Assembly: GCF_018224885.1 (NCBI RefSeq)
Contig: NZ_JAGTXB010000003.1
Coordinates: 592,679-656,678, forward strand
DNA length: 64,000 nucleotides
Direction of reading: 5' to 3'
Source: Chitinophaga hostae
Lineage (GTDB): Bacteria > Bacteroidota > Bacteroidia > Chitinophagales > Chitinophagaceae
Every line of letters starts with the position of its first letter. The first letter of the stretch is position 1. Below, in pieces: positions 26,673 through 35,881 of this stretch. Below the pieces are notes generated by a model. That model was not told where the DNA came from and made no database searches. It saw only the letters and a list, made by a program, of their open reading frames with translations. The position numbers were made by a program, and so were the translations under genes.

Positions 26673-29600
26673 ATGATACGGATAAATATTCAGCTTTGCC
26701 CATATAGATTCCTGCTTTATACAGCATTACCAATATTGGTTAGCCTAATATTCCATCCATCAGCATTCAGCAATATCAAACGTCAAAATCACAAGGTAAC
26801 AATCGCTGCAACAAACATTCCACTTGAAGAGGTATTCAAAAAGATCAATCAACAGACTGGGTTAATCATCACGAACAATTATCAAGAAACGAAACTTAAC
26901 AATAAGAAAACTGTAACTGTAAACTTTTTACAAACAGACATTTCGGAAGTCATGCTCTTTTTACTCAATGACTCAAAAAATCTCGATTTTTTGCTACAAA
27001 AAAACAGCATTGTAATTTTTAAGAGGCAGGACTGGCTCAAACAAAGTTTTCTAAAACCTATCTCAACCGATACACTCACCAACACATTCGAACTATCGGG
27101 TAAAATAGTAGATATGTCTAACAATTCTATACCCGGTGCGACATTGAAAATAAAAGACTCTAAACAGGGCACTATAAGTAATTTGGATGGAAGTTTCCAT
27201 TTATCTCAAATCGAAAACGGCAGCGTTATTATCATAAGTTCCATTGGCTTCGAAACAAAAGAAATTGTTGCTTTGAGCAAAAATATCATTGTTCGGTTAA
27301 AACCGCAGGCAAATAATTTGGATGAAAAAATAGTAATCGCATATGGCAGCACAACTAAACGCCTAAATACTGGAAACATAACCAGTATCAAAGCGACCGA
27401 AATAGAAAAACAACCCGTGAGCAATGTTCTACTCAGTTTACAAGGTCGCGTGCCGGGAGTAGTTATCCAACAAGCCTCAGGACTACCTGGTACTGGTGTC
27501 ACCATTCGCATCCAGGGACTAAACAGCCTACTTAGTGGCAATGACCCCTTTTTTGTCATAGATGGTGTTCCATATATATCACAATTATTGCCAGTAATCA
27601 ATGGCATTACTGGTACGTCCGGCGGTAGCTCAAATGTATCCGGCAATCCACTAAATTACTTAAATTCATCGGATATTGAAAGTATAGAAATCTTAAAAGA
27701 TGCTGACGCGACTGCAATTTATGGTTCCCGTGCAGCAAACGGTGCCGTACTTATTACAACGAAGAAAGGAAAGTCTGGTGAGACCAAAACTGAGTTTACA
27801 ATACAAAGTGGCTGGGGAAAAGTAGGGCATATGCTCGATCTTCTAAATACAAGGCAATATCTCGAAATGAGACACGAAGCACTAAGCAATGATGGGATTG
27901 CAACACCTTCTGATTATGACTATGACTTAAACGGCGCTTGGGATACCACCCGTAATATCAATTGGCAAAAAGAGCTAATAGGTCATACATCACAGTACAC
28001 CAATGCCCAAGTCACTGTTTCGGGAGGAAGCCCGCTAACTCAATATCTGATTGGCGCAGGATATAACAAACAGACAACAGTGTTTCCCGGGAGTTACTCA
28101 GATACTAAAGGTTCACTCCATTTCAACATAAACAACACTTCATCAAATAAAAAATTCAAAGTCCGGCTATCCGCATCCTACATGTTTGACAACAATAAGC
28201 TCCCGCTTACAGATTTGACAACGAGCGCGATCACCCTGGCTCCAGTTGCACCTGAACCATATACTCCAGAAGGAAGCATAAACTGGAAACCCACATCATC
28301 GGGTTCGACAACATTTTATCTAAATCCATTAGCTGTTCTAAACAACAAAAACGTTAACAAAATCAACAATTTAACCAGCAATTTGGTTGTTAGCTACGAA
28401 ATACTACCAGGATTAGAAGTCAAAAGCAGCCTGGGATACAACAACCTAACTGGTAACGAAACTACAATGCAGCCATTGTCCAGTTCGAGTCCGGAAGACA
28501 GGATGTATACCTACCGAGCGAGTAGTTTCCTCTCCAATAGAATAATCTCATGGCTCGCAGAACCGCAAATAGAATATAAGAAGAATATAGGCAAATCAAA
28601 ACTGACCTACCTACTGGGCACCACAATTTCCCAACGAAATAATGATCAGTCGCTAACTATTGCAACAGGTTTTAATAACGATTTAGTCATGGAAGACTTT
28701 GCGTCTGCCCCAAATTTAAGAGGTAGTAATATAAACTCCGTGTACAAATATAATGCCTTATACAGCAGACTAACCTATAATTGGGATGATAAATACATTA
28801 TTAATCTTAATGCAAGAAGAGACGGGAGCTCTCGCTTTGGTTCAAAAAATCAATTTCATAACTTCGGCTCTCTAGGAGTTGCTTGGATATTCTCACAAGA
28901 ATCTTTCATTCAGAACACCATTCCCTTCTTAAGCTTCGGAAAACTGCGGGGAAGTTACGGCACAACTGGAAATGACCAAATCGAAGACTATCTATATCTC
29001 GACTTATACAGACCAACCACCATAATTGGTAGACTTTATCAAGATGCAATTGGTTTATCAGCAACCAGGCTAACCAATCCATATTTGCAATGGGAAGAAA
29101 CAAAAAAATTCCAAGTCGGTTTAGAGCTTGGGTTCATCAAAGATAAGATTCTCTTTACAGCAAATTATAATCGCAATCGCTCTTCTAATCAGTTACTACC
29201 ATTTACATTACCAATTATCACAGGGTTTCAAAGCATTACGAGAAACTTTCCTGCTGTTGTCCAAAATACAGGATGGGAGCTTACCCTAAACACAGTAAAT
29301 ATAAAAACAAGGGATTTCAGCTGGACAAGCAACGTCAATCTTACTATCCCCAAGAATCAATTGCTTTCATTTAGTGGTGCTGATAGTTATGGCTCCATAA
29401 TGGTTGGAAAATCCATCACAATGCAAAAACTCTTTCACTACAATGGAATTAATGCCCAAACAGGAACATATGAATTTAAAGACGCAAAAGGCAACATCAC
29501 ACAGGAACCATCCGACCCAGATGATAAGATATCTATAGTAAGCCCTGACCCAAAATTCTACGGTGGTCTACAAAATAGCTTTACTTATAAAGGCTTCTCG

Positions 29601-30038
29601 GTTGATCTACTATTCATCTTTTGCAAACAGAATGCACAAGACAACTTAACATATGGAATGCTAGGTTATTTATATCCAGGAACTTTTTATTTTGGCAAAA
29701 GTAATCAATCTACTGCAGTACTAGACCGGTGGCAGAAACCCGGCGACAAAGCGAAGGTTCAAGCCTTTAGCTCCAATGACAGCCGGTCCTTAGGATATAT
29801 CCAGAATAGCGACGCAATATGGACGGATGCTTCATACCTGAAATTAAAAAACATCTCCATCTCCTGGCAAATCCCCCAAGCATGGGAAAGAAAGGCCCAT
29901 CTCCAAAGCTTGAGAGTGTTCATGAGTGCTCAAAATCTTTTCACAATTACCAAATTCAATGGCTTTGATCCTGAGAGTCCCGGACTTGGTTTACCTCCAT
30001 TGAAAGTAGTCACCTTCGGCGCACAAATAACTTTGTGA
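26673..30038 (+). CDS. SusC/RagA-family TonB-dependent transporter with STN domain
   Basis: 1121 residues. Signal peptide to about 32, STN domain about 45-115 (IPLEEVFKKINQQTGLIITN), beta-sandwich about 135-210 (FELSGKIVDMSNNSIPGATL), plug from about 220 with the SusC signatures 'GRVPGVVIQQASG', 'IESIEILKDADATAIYGSRA' and 'ANGAVLITTKKG', then a barrel ending in VTFGAQITL. It partners the SusD at 30070 to import an oligomer, probably a glycan because a GH2 enzyme follows. The STN domain normally signals to a FecR, but no sigma/FecR pair is encoded here, so its signalling partner must be elsewhere or the domain is idle. Its DNA is strongly AT-rich. Confidence 0.94.
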   Translation: MIRINIQLCPYRFLLYTALPILVSLIFHPSAFSNIKRQNHKVTIAATNIPLEEVFKKINQQTGLIITNNYQETKLNNKKTVTVNFLQTDISEVMLFLLNDSKNLDFLLQKNSIVIFKRQDWLKQSFLKPISTDTLTNTFELSGKIVDMSNNSIPGATLKIKDSKQGTISNLDGSFHLSQIENGSVIIISSIGFETKEIVALSKNIIVRLKPQANNLDEKIVIAYGSTTKRLNTGNITSIKATEIEKQPVSNVLLSLQGRVPGVVIQQASGLPGTGVTIRIQGLNSLLSGNDPFFVIDGVPYISQLLPVINGITGTSGGSSNVSGNPLNYLNSSDIESIEILKDADATAIYGSRAANGAVLITTKKGKSGETKTEFTIQSGWGKVGHMLDLLNTRQYLEMRHEALSNDGIATPSDYDYDLNGAWDTTRNINWQKELIGHTSQYTNAQVTVSGGSPLTQYLIGAGYNKQTTVFPGSYSDTKGSLHFNINNTSSNKKFKVRLSASYMFDNNKLPLTDLTTSAITLAPVAPEPYTPEGSINWKPTSSGSTTFYLNPLAVLNNKNVNKINNLTSNLVVSYEILPGLEVKSSLGYNNLTGNETTMQPLSSSSPEDRMYTYRASSFLSNRIISWLAEPQIEYKKNIGKSKLTYLLGTTISQRNNDQSLTIATGFNNDLVMEDFASAPNLRGSNINSVYKYNALYSRLTYNWDDKYIINLNARRDGSSRFGSKNQFHNFGSLGVAWIFSQESFIQNTIPFLSFGKLRGSYGTTGNDQIEDYLYLDLYRPTTIIGRLYQDAIGLSATRLTNPYLQWEETKKFQVGLELGFIKDKILFTANYNRNRSSNQLLPFTLPIITGFQSITRNFPAVVQNTGWELTLNTVNIKTRDFSWTSNVNLTIPKNQLLSFSGADSYGSIMVGKSITMQKLFHYNGINAQTGTYEFKDAKGNITQEPSDPDDKISIVSPDPKFYGGLQNSFTYKGFSVDLLFIFCKQNAQDNLTYGMLGYLYPGTFYFGKSNQSTAVLDRWQKPGDKAKVQAFSSNDSRSLGYIQNSDAIWTDASYLKLKNISISWQIPQAWERKAHLQSLRVFMSAQNLFTITKFNGFDPESPGLGLPPLKVVTFGAQITL

Positions 30039-30069
30039 TAACAACTTAAACATCGCAAAAACGAAAAAA

Positions 30070-31521
30070 ATGCATCCCATATTCAATAATAAATCTCAGA
30101 CAACACAACTATTCAGAGTAATATTTCCAGCGGTACTGTTTCTTATAACTCAACTTCCAACTAGTTGTAAAAAATTCGTTGATGTCAAAGGACCTACCAC
30201 AAACATCACTGGTGATAATGTTTTTTCCAATGACGGTACCGCTGCTGCATTACTGACAGGAATCTATACAAAGATAAGCAGCAATTCTCTTGCAAGTGGG
30301 GATCTGGCGTCTATTGCTTTTCTAACTGGATTATCCGGAGATGAATTGTCATTATATAGTGGGTATAGTAACCCTGACTTAAAGAACTACTATTCAAATA
30401 GTCTAATTGCCACTCAGCAGCCAAGTATTTGGAACAATATCTATCCAAAACTATTTATCGTAAATTCCATTATAGAAAAAGTGCCAAGTTCACAATCTTT
30501 AAGCCCAGGTGTAAAAACACAGTTGTTGGGAGAGGCCAAATTCATGAGAGCATTTTTTCTGTTCTATTTAGTAAATCTCTATGGCAATGTCCCATTAGTA
30601 ACTTCTACCGATTACAAAATAAATAGCTCCCTTCCACGGGCCGATAAATCCGATGTATGGCAACAAATCATCTCCGACCTGAAAGATGCTAAAGAACTGC
30701 TTACTCAAAACTACGTCGATGCAACACTACTAAACAGTACTACAGAAAGAGTGAGACCTAATAAATGGGCGGCAATAGCCTTATTAGCGAGATCTTATCT
30801 ATTCATCGGGGATTGGAATAATGCGGAAAAACAGTCTACTGAAATTCTTAACAATACTGCGTTGTTTCATCTTGATTCACTAACAAATACCTTTCAAAAA
30901 AACAGCTCTGAATCGATCTGGCAATTACAACCAGTTAACTACGGCTCAAATACAGAAGATGCCAAAACATATATTCTCCATTCAACTGGATTCACCTTCT
31001 CAAAGCCCGTATATTTGAGTACAGAACTTGTTAATAGTTTTGAAAATTCGGATCAAAGAAAAGCTAGATGGACAGACTCAATAGATTTGAATGGAAAAAT
31101 ACATTATTTCGCCAGCAAATACAAATCCGATAGTCTCAACGCTCCGGTAACTGAGTATAACACTGTACTACGTTTAAGTGAACAGTTTTTAATTCGCTCA
31201 GAGGCGAGGGCTCACCAAAATAATATCCAAGGCTCATTGAATGATTTAAATGCAATTCGAAAAAGGGCATGGTTGGCAAATGTCCAACTTAATAATATGA
31301 ATTCCATATTGAATGCTATTTCGCATGAGCGAAAGGTTGAACTGTTCACCGAATGGGGCCATCGTTGGCTTGACTTAAAAAGAACTGAAATCGTAAACAA
31401 TGTAATGAGTACTGTTACGCCCCAAAAGGGAGGAACATGGAGTCCTAACTGGCAGCTATATCCTATCCCTCCTTCTGACATCTTAGCTGATGCAAATATT
31501 ATACAAAACAAGGGATATTAA
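30070..31521 (+). CDS. SusD/RagB-family outer-membrane lipoprotein
   Basis: 483 residues. Lipoprotein signal (LITQLPTSC, then KKFVDVKGP). SusD fold: 'LLGEAKFMRAFFLFYLVNLYG' (usual 'g.akFlRAl.yf.lv..yG.vPl'), TPR-type helices (KWAAIALLARSYLFIGDWNN) and the C-terminal 'QFLIRSEARAHQN', 'LNDLNAIRKRAWL', 'ERKVELFTEWGHRWLDLKRT', which match SusD_RagB. It begins 31 bp after SusC and ends 64 bp before the GH2 gene. It forms the lid of the SusC transporter and binds the oligomer at the cell surface. Confidence 0.93.
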   Translation: MHPIFNNKSQTTQLFRVIFPAVLFLITQLPTSCKKFVDVKGPTTNITGDNVFSNDGTAAALLTGIYTKISSNSLASGDLASIAFLTGLSGDELSLYSGYSNPDLKNYYSNSLIATQQPSIWNNIYPKLFIVNSIIEKVPSSQSLSPGVKTQLLGEAKFMRAFFLFYLVNLYGNVPLVTSTDYKINSSLPRADKSDVWQQIISDLKDAKELLTQNYVDATLLNSTTERVRPNKWAAIALLARSYLFIGDWNNAEKQSTEILNNTALFHLDSLTNTFQKNSSESIWQLQPVNYGSNTEDAKTYILHSTGFTFSKPVYLSTELVNSFENSDQRKARWTDSIDLNGKIHYFASKYKSDSLNAPVTEYNTVLRLSEQFLIRSEARAHQNNIQGSLNDLNAIRKRAWLANVQLNNMNSILNAISHERKVELFTEWGHRWLDLKRTEIVNNVMSTVTPQKGGTWSPNWQLYPIPPSDILADANIIQNKGY

Positions 31522-31585
31522 ATTATACTATTAAAAATCATATAAAACAACGTCACCAAACCACGAATAAGATAAACCACAGCTA

Positions 31586-34309
31586 ATGAAAATAGATATA
31601 ACTGGCATCCTGCTATCCTTTCTTATAGCAGGAAAATGCTTGGGGCAGCAAAATCCAAAACTATCAGATAAGAGTACGGTACTAGAAAATTATCATATGA
31701 AGCCAATACATATTCAATCTCGGTGGGCAAAATATGTTAATCCATCTAACGTGATGATAGAATATCCTCGTCCACTGCTGCAACGCAGAAACTGGGAAAA
31801 TCTGAATGGATTGTGGGATTACGCTATAACAGATTCATCCATAAGAAACCCTAGCACTTTTAACGGAAGCATACTCGTTCCTTATCCAATTGAATCATCT
31901 CTATCTGGTGTACAAAAAATATTAAGACCGGATCAATGTTTATGGTATAGAAAAAAAATTCAACGCCCCAATTTCTCAAGCAATGAGCGGATTATCGTTA
32001 ACTTTGGAGCCGTTGATTGGCAGGCAACCGTTTTTATTAATAACAAACAAGTTGGTCAACATTCCGGGGGGTACCAAAGCTTTTCGTTCGACATAACGGA
32101 TTTCTTAGCGGAAGGAAACAACGAAATATTAGTTAAAGTATATGACCCCACAGATCAGGGACCTAATCCACATGGAAAACAGGTGCTTAATCCATCAAAT
32201 ATCTATTATACTCCTTCAAGTGGTATTTGGCAGACCGTTTGGTTAGAGAAAGTATCTTCTGTTCACATACTTCATTTAAAAGCAACGCCCAATATAGATA
32301 AAGAAGAACTGAATCTAGGTATAAATACAGTTGCGGCAACAAAAAACACTACGATAGAAGTTGTGGCTTCAGTTAATGGTCAAATTGTAACCTCAAACAA
32401 AAAAGACATCCCCGCTGCCCAAAAAGAAGGCGCCATTGTATCAACAGAAGTATTATTAAACATACCCAATCCAAGACTATGGTCGCCAAGTGATCCATTC
32501 CTTTATGATCTTTCAATAAAAGTTTCTCAGGGAAAAAAAATCGTTGATGAAGTAACAAGTTACTTCGGGATGCGAAAAATTGATATTCAAAAAGATGATA
32601 AAGGAGCGGATCGCATTTTTCTTAATAACAAATATACTTACAATTTAGGTGTTCTAGACCAAGGTTTTTGGCCGGAGGGATTGTATACCGCTCCAACCGA
32701 TGAGGCACTAGCATTTGATATCAAGACGATAAAATCTCTCGGATTCAATACCATTAGAAAACATATCAAAATTGAGCCTGAAAGATGGTACTATCATGCT
32801 GATAAAATTGGCGTCTTAGTTTGGCAGGATTTTGTTAATCCACCTCATGAACTCCCATCTGGGTCCAGAGATATATTTGAAAAAGAAATAAAAGAAACTA
32901 TCGATCAGCTATACAGCCATCCTAGTATAGTAACATGGGTACTTTTTAATGAAAGATGGGGATCATATGATCAACGAAGATTAACAAAATGGGTAAAAAA
33001 TTACGACCCAAGCCGAATTGTGAACGGACATTCAGGCGAATTACTTTATGTCAATGATCAATTACGAGCTCCATCTGATAGCCCATGGATTGAAAGTGAT
33101 ATCGCTGATGTGCATTCATATCCAGATCCGAGAAACCCTCCAGCCCTGCACAACAAGGCTAGAGCGGTAGGTGAATTTGGCGGAGTAGGAGTATCCGTGC
33201 CTGGTCACGAATGGGATGACATGCAGGGTTGGGGCTATATACAAGTAAAACCTGAATTATTGAACGCGCAATATAAAAAGATGACAGAGGAACTAAAAAA
33301 ATTGGAACAATATGGTTTAAGTGCCTCTATTTATACTCAGCCATTTGATGTAGAGGGAGAAGAGAATGGCCTACTTACGTATGATCGAGAAATTATAAAA
33401 ATTCCTGCTAGTGAAATAAGGAACTATAACAAAAACCTCGTCCCTTCAAGTACTGGATTTTCTTTAGATACAGCTTTTCATATTGCCGCTAATATTAATT
33501 TAAATGACAATGATGACAGATATGAAGAACTTCTAACTCAATATAAAAAAGGCATACGTGATTCAGCATTTTTAAGGAGAGTTTTACTGATGGCCATTCG
33601 CAAAAAAGATCAGGAAAACGCGACTAGGATCGGCAACGACTATATTAGCAACCTGACACATCCATATTCTTTAGACAATCTGCGACTCATAAAAAACATA
33701 ACTAGAACTAGCAAAGACAAGGGTTTCGAGCTATTTTGGAAACAATCAAAAAAGGTAGATGCCGAATTAGGAGAAAACGAAGCATTGAGTAAAGTAAAAA
33801 AAATAATCAACTCAGAAGAAATAATACCATTCAGAAACAGAAACTCCAATCCTGATTGGGACTACATTCAAAAAAAACTAACGGATAAATACGGAGACCT
33901 TGGAGAAGAACTTGTACTGGGCAAGCGTATGATATATTATGGATTTGAGTCTAATGATTGGGAAAATTATGGAAAGTATTACATGTTATATTTTGAAAAA
34001 GCATTGGGGCACCCTTCTGAATATATAGTTAACAACTTGACTTGGGTACTGTACGAGCACATTAGCAATCCAAAAATACTTGAGTTCGCAGCTAGTGTAA
34101 TGAAATACACTGTCGAAAAATCAGATCAATCTCCGGAAGCATATGACACATACGCAAATTTGCTACATCGGATAAATAAATCACATGAAGCAATTAAATG
34201 GGAAGAGAAGGCCGTAGAACTAAAAAAGGGAACACCAGGTGAAAAGACCTTCGCCGAAACCCTCCAAAAAATGAAATCCGGCCAGCCAACCTGGCCTACA
34301 AATAACTAA
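31586..34309 (+). CDS. Exported glycoside hydrolase family 2 with TPR-like C-terminal extension
   Basis: 907 residues. Signal peptide about 1-20 (FLIAGKCLGQ). GH2 sugar-binding sandwich about 60-220 (YPRPLLQRRNWENLNGLWDY, 'GAVDWQATVFINNKQVGQH'), Ig-like domain about 225-330, TIM barrel about 340-600. Catalytic acid/base is Glu456 (VTWVLFNER) and nucleophile is probably Glu530 (AVGEFGG). 'RRNWENLNGLWDYAI' is common in beta-galactosidase/beta-glucuronidase-type members. Residues about 630-907 are helical and TPR-like (SEYIVNNLTWVLYEHISNPK, 'PEAYDTYANLLHRINKSHEA'), which is not part of normal GH2. It is the enzyme of the SusC-SusD locus. The exact sugar is not readable. Confidence 0.9.
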   Translation: MKIDITGILLSFLIAGKCLGQQNPKLSDKSTVLENYHMKPIHIQSRWAKYVNPSNVMIEYPRPLLQRRNWENLNGLWDYAITDSSIRNPSTFNGSILVPYPIESSLSGVQKILRPDQCLWYRKKIQRPNFSSNERIIVNFGAVDWQATVFINNKQVGQHSGGYQSFSFDITDFLAEGNNEILVKVYDPTDQGPNPHGKQVLNPSNIYYTPSSGIWQTVWLEKVSSVHILHLKATPNIDKEELNLGINTVAATKNTTIEVVASVNGQIVTSNKKDIPAAQKEGAIVSTEVLLNIPNPRLWSPSDPFLYDLSIKVSQGKKIVDEVTSYFGMRKIDIQKDDKGADRIFLNNKYTYNLGVLDQGFWPEGLYTAPTDEALAFDIKTIKSLGFNTIRKHIKIEPERWYYHADKIGVLVWQDFVNPPHELPSGSRDIFEKEIKETIDQLYSHPSIVTWVLFNERWGSYDQRRLTKWVKNYDPSRIVNGHSGELLYVNDQLRAPSDSPWIESDIADVHSYPDPRNPPALHNKARAVGEFGGVGVSVPGHEWDDMQGWGYIQVKPELLNAQYKKMTEELKKLEQYGLSASIYTQPFDVEGEENGLLTYDREIIKIPASEIRNYNKNLVPSSTGFSLDTAFHIAANINLNDNDDRYEELLTQYKKGIRDSAFLRRVLLMAIRKKDQENATRIGNDYISNLTHPYSLDNLRLIKNITRTSKDKGFELFWKQSKKVDAELGENEALSKVKKIINSEEIIPFRNRNSNPDWDYIQKKLTDKYGDLGEELVLGKRMIYYGFESNDWENYGKYYMLYFEKALGHPSEYIVNNLTWVLYEHISNPKILEFAASVMKYTVEKSDQSPEAYDTYANLLHRINKSHEAIKWEEKAVELKKGTPGEKTFAETLQKMKSGQPTWPTNN

Positions 34310-34703
34310 ACGATTACGCGGTACAAGTGGGTGGATGGTTTACACCCCTTGTGCACTCATGCAAACGTCACTAATATTCCTATTGGTGACCTATTTTTCT
34401 AAAACCCGAAAAACACATACCAATCGCAATTAAATCAATATGAGAAAAAAAACATAAAGGGCATGGTACGATCCGCATTTCCCCCGTGTATTAGTAATGT
34501 ACCTTAAGATAACCATTAAAAGACATTTACCCTAGCAACAACGTAGACAGCCTGATTGAAATAAAAGCGTTGCTATCCTATTAAAACTTTAAAAAAGAGT
34601 AGAAAAAGAGTAGAAAAAGAGTAAAAAAACAAGAAGAACTATCAGATCCATCAGCAGGCAACCGGTAACAAAATACATTTAAAACAAAAAAATTCATTGT
34701 TTT
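34310..34703. other. 394-bp gap at the right edge of the AT-rich region
   Basis: No gene is seen. Fourteen bases after the GH2 stop there is a bulged hairpin (ACAAG..GGGTG at 34323-34333 pairing with CACCCCTTGT at 34343-34352), a possible terminator without a T-run. Three 11-bp tandem repeats lie at 34592-34624. The sequence to the right of this gap returns to the composition of the resident genome. Confidence 0.5.
34592..34624. repeat. Three tandem copies of AAAAAGAGTAG
   Basis: Units at 34592-34602, 34603-34613 and 34614-34624 (the last ends AA instead of AG). They lie 80 bp before the start of the AraC-type regulator gene, in its leader or promoter. The purine-rich strand is the coding strand. 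Confidence 0.8.
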
Positions 34704-35717
34704 ATGGCAGCGCCAAAGAAATCCAAGCTCCCCGAAAAGATCCTGAAAATAGAAACCGAGGACACCAATTACACGCCATTCGAAAATATCCCTGAAGAGT
34801 ACCATGGCTTGCTGATACCTGCAGCAAAGTATTTCTATCAGCACGATTATGATTTTGATATGGTTTGCCAGTGCGTAAGACTCGAGGAATTCTCCTTGTG
34901 GATGCACGAAATATTCGCCATGGAAGATATCACCTTATTACCTGTAACCTGTAAAGAAATTATCGCCCTCCACTTTATGGCCGGTGGCGGCGGCACCAAG
35001 GCAAACATTGCCGGCAGAGGGCCTTATCAGCTGAATGGCAAAGAAGTAAACCTGTTTAAACTAAATACCATATTTCATGAAGCTCCTATGAAAAGAGGAG
35101 ATGCCATGTTCAGTTTTCATATCAACATAGTTCCGGGTGTATTGGCCAAAATGGCGCTAAGATACCCTGAACTGGAGCAACTGGCGAACAAGAAGCTCAT
35201 GGAAGGCAGCGGACCGCTGCACGACGAACCATATAAAATTAACCTGGTATGTTATAACCTGATTAACGATATCTGTAACTGCAGGTATATCGGACTACTG
35301 GCAGATAAACTCCTGTACAGATGCTGCCTGGACCTGTTTATCAACTTCGCTAACCAGGACAGGGTAGCCCACCTTCCGAAAATTCACTGTACAGCGGAAA
35401 TGAGGTATACACTGAAGGAAGCGGTTGCCTATATCATGGATAATCCGGAAGAAGAATTTAACCTGGCGAAAATCGCCTATATGCTCGATATCAATGCTGA
35501 AGAGCTGAGCCGCGCATTCGAAAACCTGCACCATATTACGATGAAAGATTTTCATTTGCAGCGTAAAATGATACATGCTTTTCATATGACGGTGGCTACC
35601 AGTATGGAGCCAGACGAAATTGCCCGCGCCATCTGCATGAACAGCAGCGAAGCATTCATTCACCTGTTCGAATCCTATTTTAACAGCTCATTCATAGCTA
35701 TTCGCAATGCCCAATGA
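34704..35717 (+). CDS. AraC-type transcriptional regulator, diverged
   Basis: 337 residues. The last approx. 100 residues form a double helix-turn-helix of AraC/XylS type: 'NLAKIAYMLDINAEELSRAF' then 'HHITMKDFHLQRKMIHAFHM' (usual 'sla.lA...glS..yLsr.Fk...G.t...Yl...R...A..lL') and a second helix pair 'MEPDEIARAICMNSSEAFIH'. The N-terminal approx. 230 residues look like a sensor of a type I do not recognise; it has a cluster of Cys and His and a Gly-rich turn (FMAGGGGTKANIAGRG). No arabinose-binding cupin signature is seen. It stands alone with its own terminator at 35761-35790. It could regulate the SusC-SusD-GH2 operon to its left, but that is only positional. Confidence 0.75.
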   Translation: MAAPKKSKLPEKILKIETEDTNYTPFENIPEEYHGLLIPAAKYFYQHDYDFDMVCQCVRLEEFSLWMHEIFAMEDITLLPVTCKEIIALHFMAGGGGTKANIAGRGPYQLNGKEVNLFKLNTIFHEAPMKRGDAMFSFHINIVPGVLAKMALRYPELEQLANKKLMEGSGPLHDEPYKINLVCYNLINDICNCRYIGLLADKLLYRCCLDLFINFANQDRVAHLPKIHCTAEMRYTLKEAVAYIMDNPEEEFNLAKIAYMLDINAEELSRAFENLHHITMKDFHLQRKMIHAFHMTVATSMEPDEIARAICMNSSEAFIHLFESYFNSSFIAIRNAQ

Positions 35718-35760
35718 AGTTGTCTTAATCACCCCTTTTGATTTTTTAGGTTGGTGACTC

Positions 35761-35790
35761 GCGGGCCTAGTCTTAGGCCCGCTATTTTTT
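35761..35790 (+). terminator. Rho-independent terminator of the AraC-type gene
   Basis: GCGGGCCTA (35761-35769) and TAGGCCCGC (35774-35782) form a perfect 9-bp GC-rich stem with a 4-nt loop, followed by ATTTTTTCTTTTT. It begins 43 bp after the stop codon. Confidence 0.92.
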
Positions 35791-35881
35791 CTTTTTGCCC
35801 CTCAAAATGACCCTTGCTTTTTGCAGTCAGAGAAAGAATCCTTAAATTCCTCTTCTTTTCTCATTGTTAAAAGCAAGGGTT

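Noticed and set aside
34323..34352. Bulged hairpin after the GH2 gene as a terminator
   Set aside because: It has no T-run and a bulge, so it was only noted in the gap entry and not called as a terminator.
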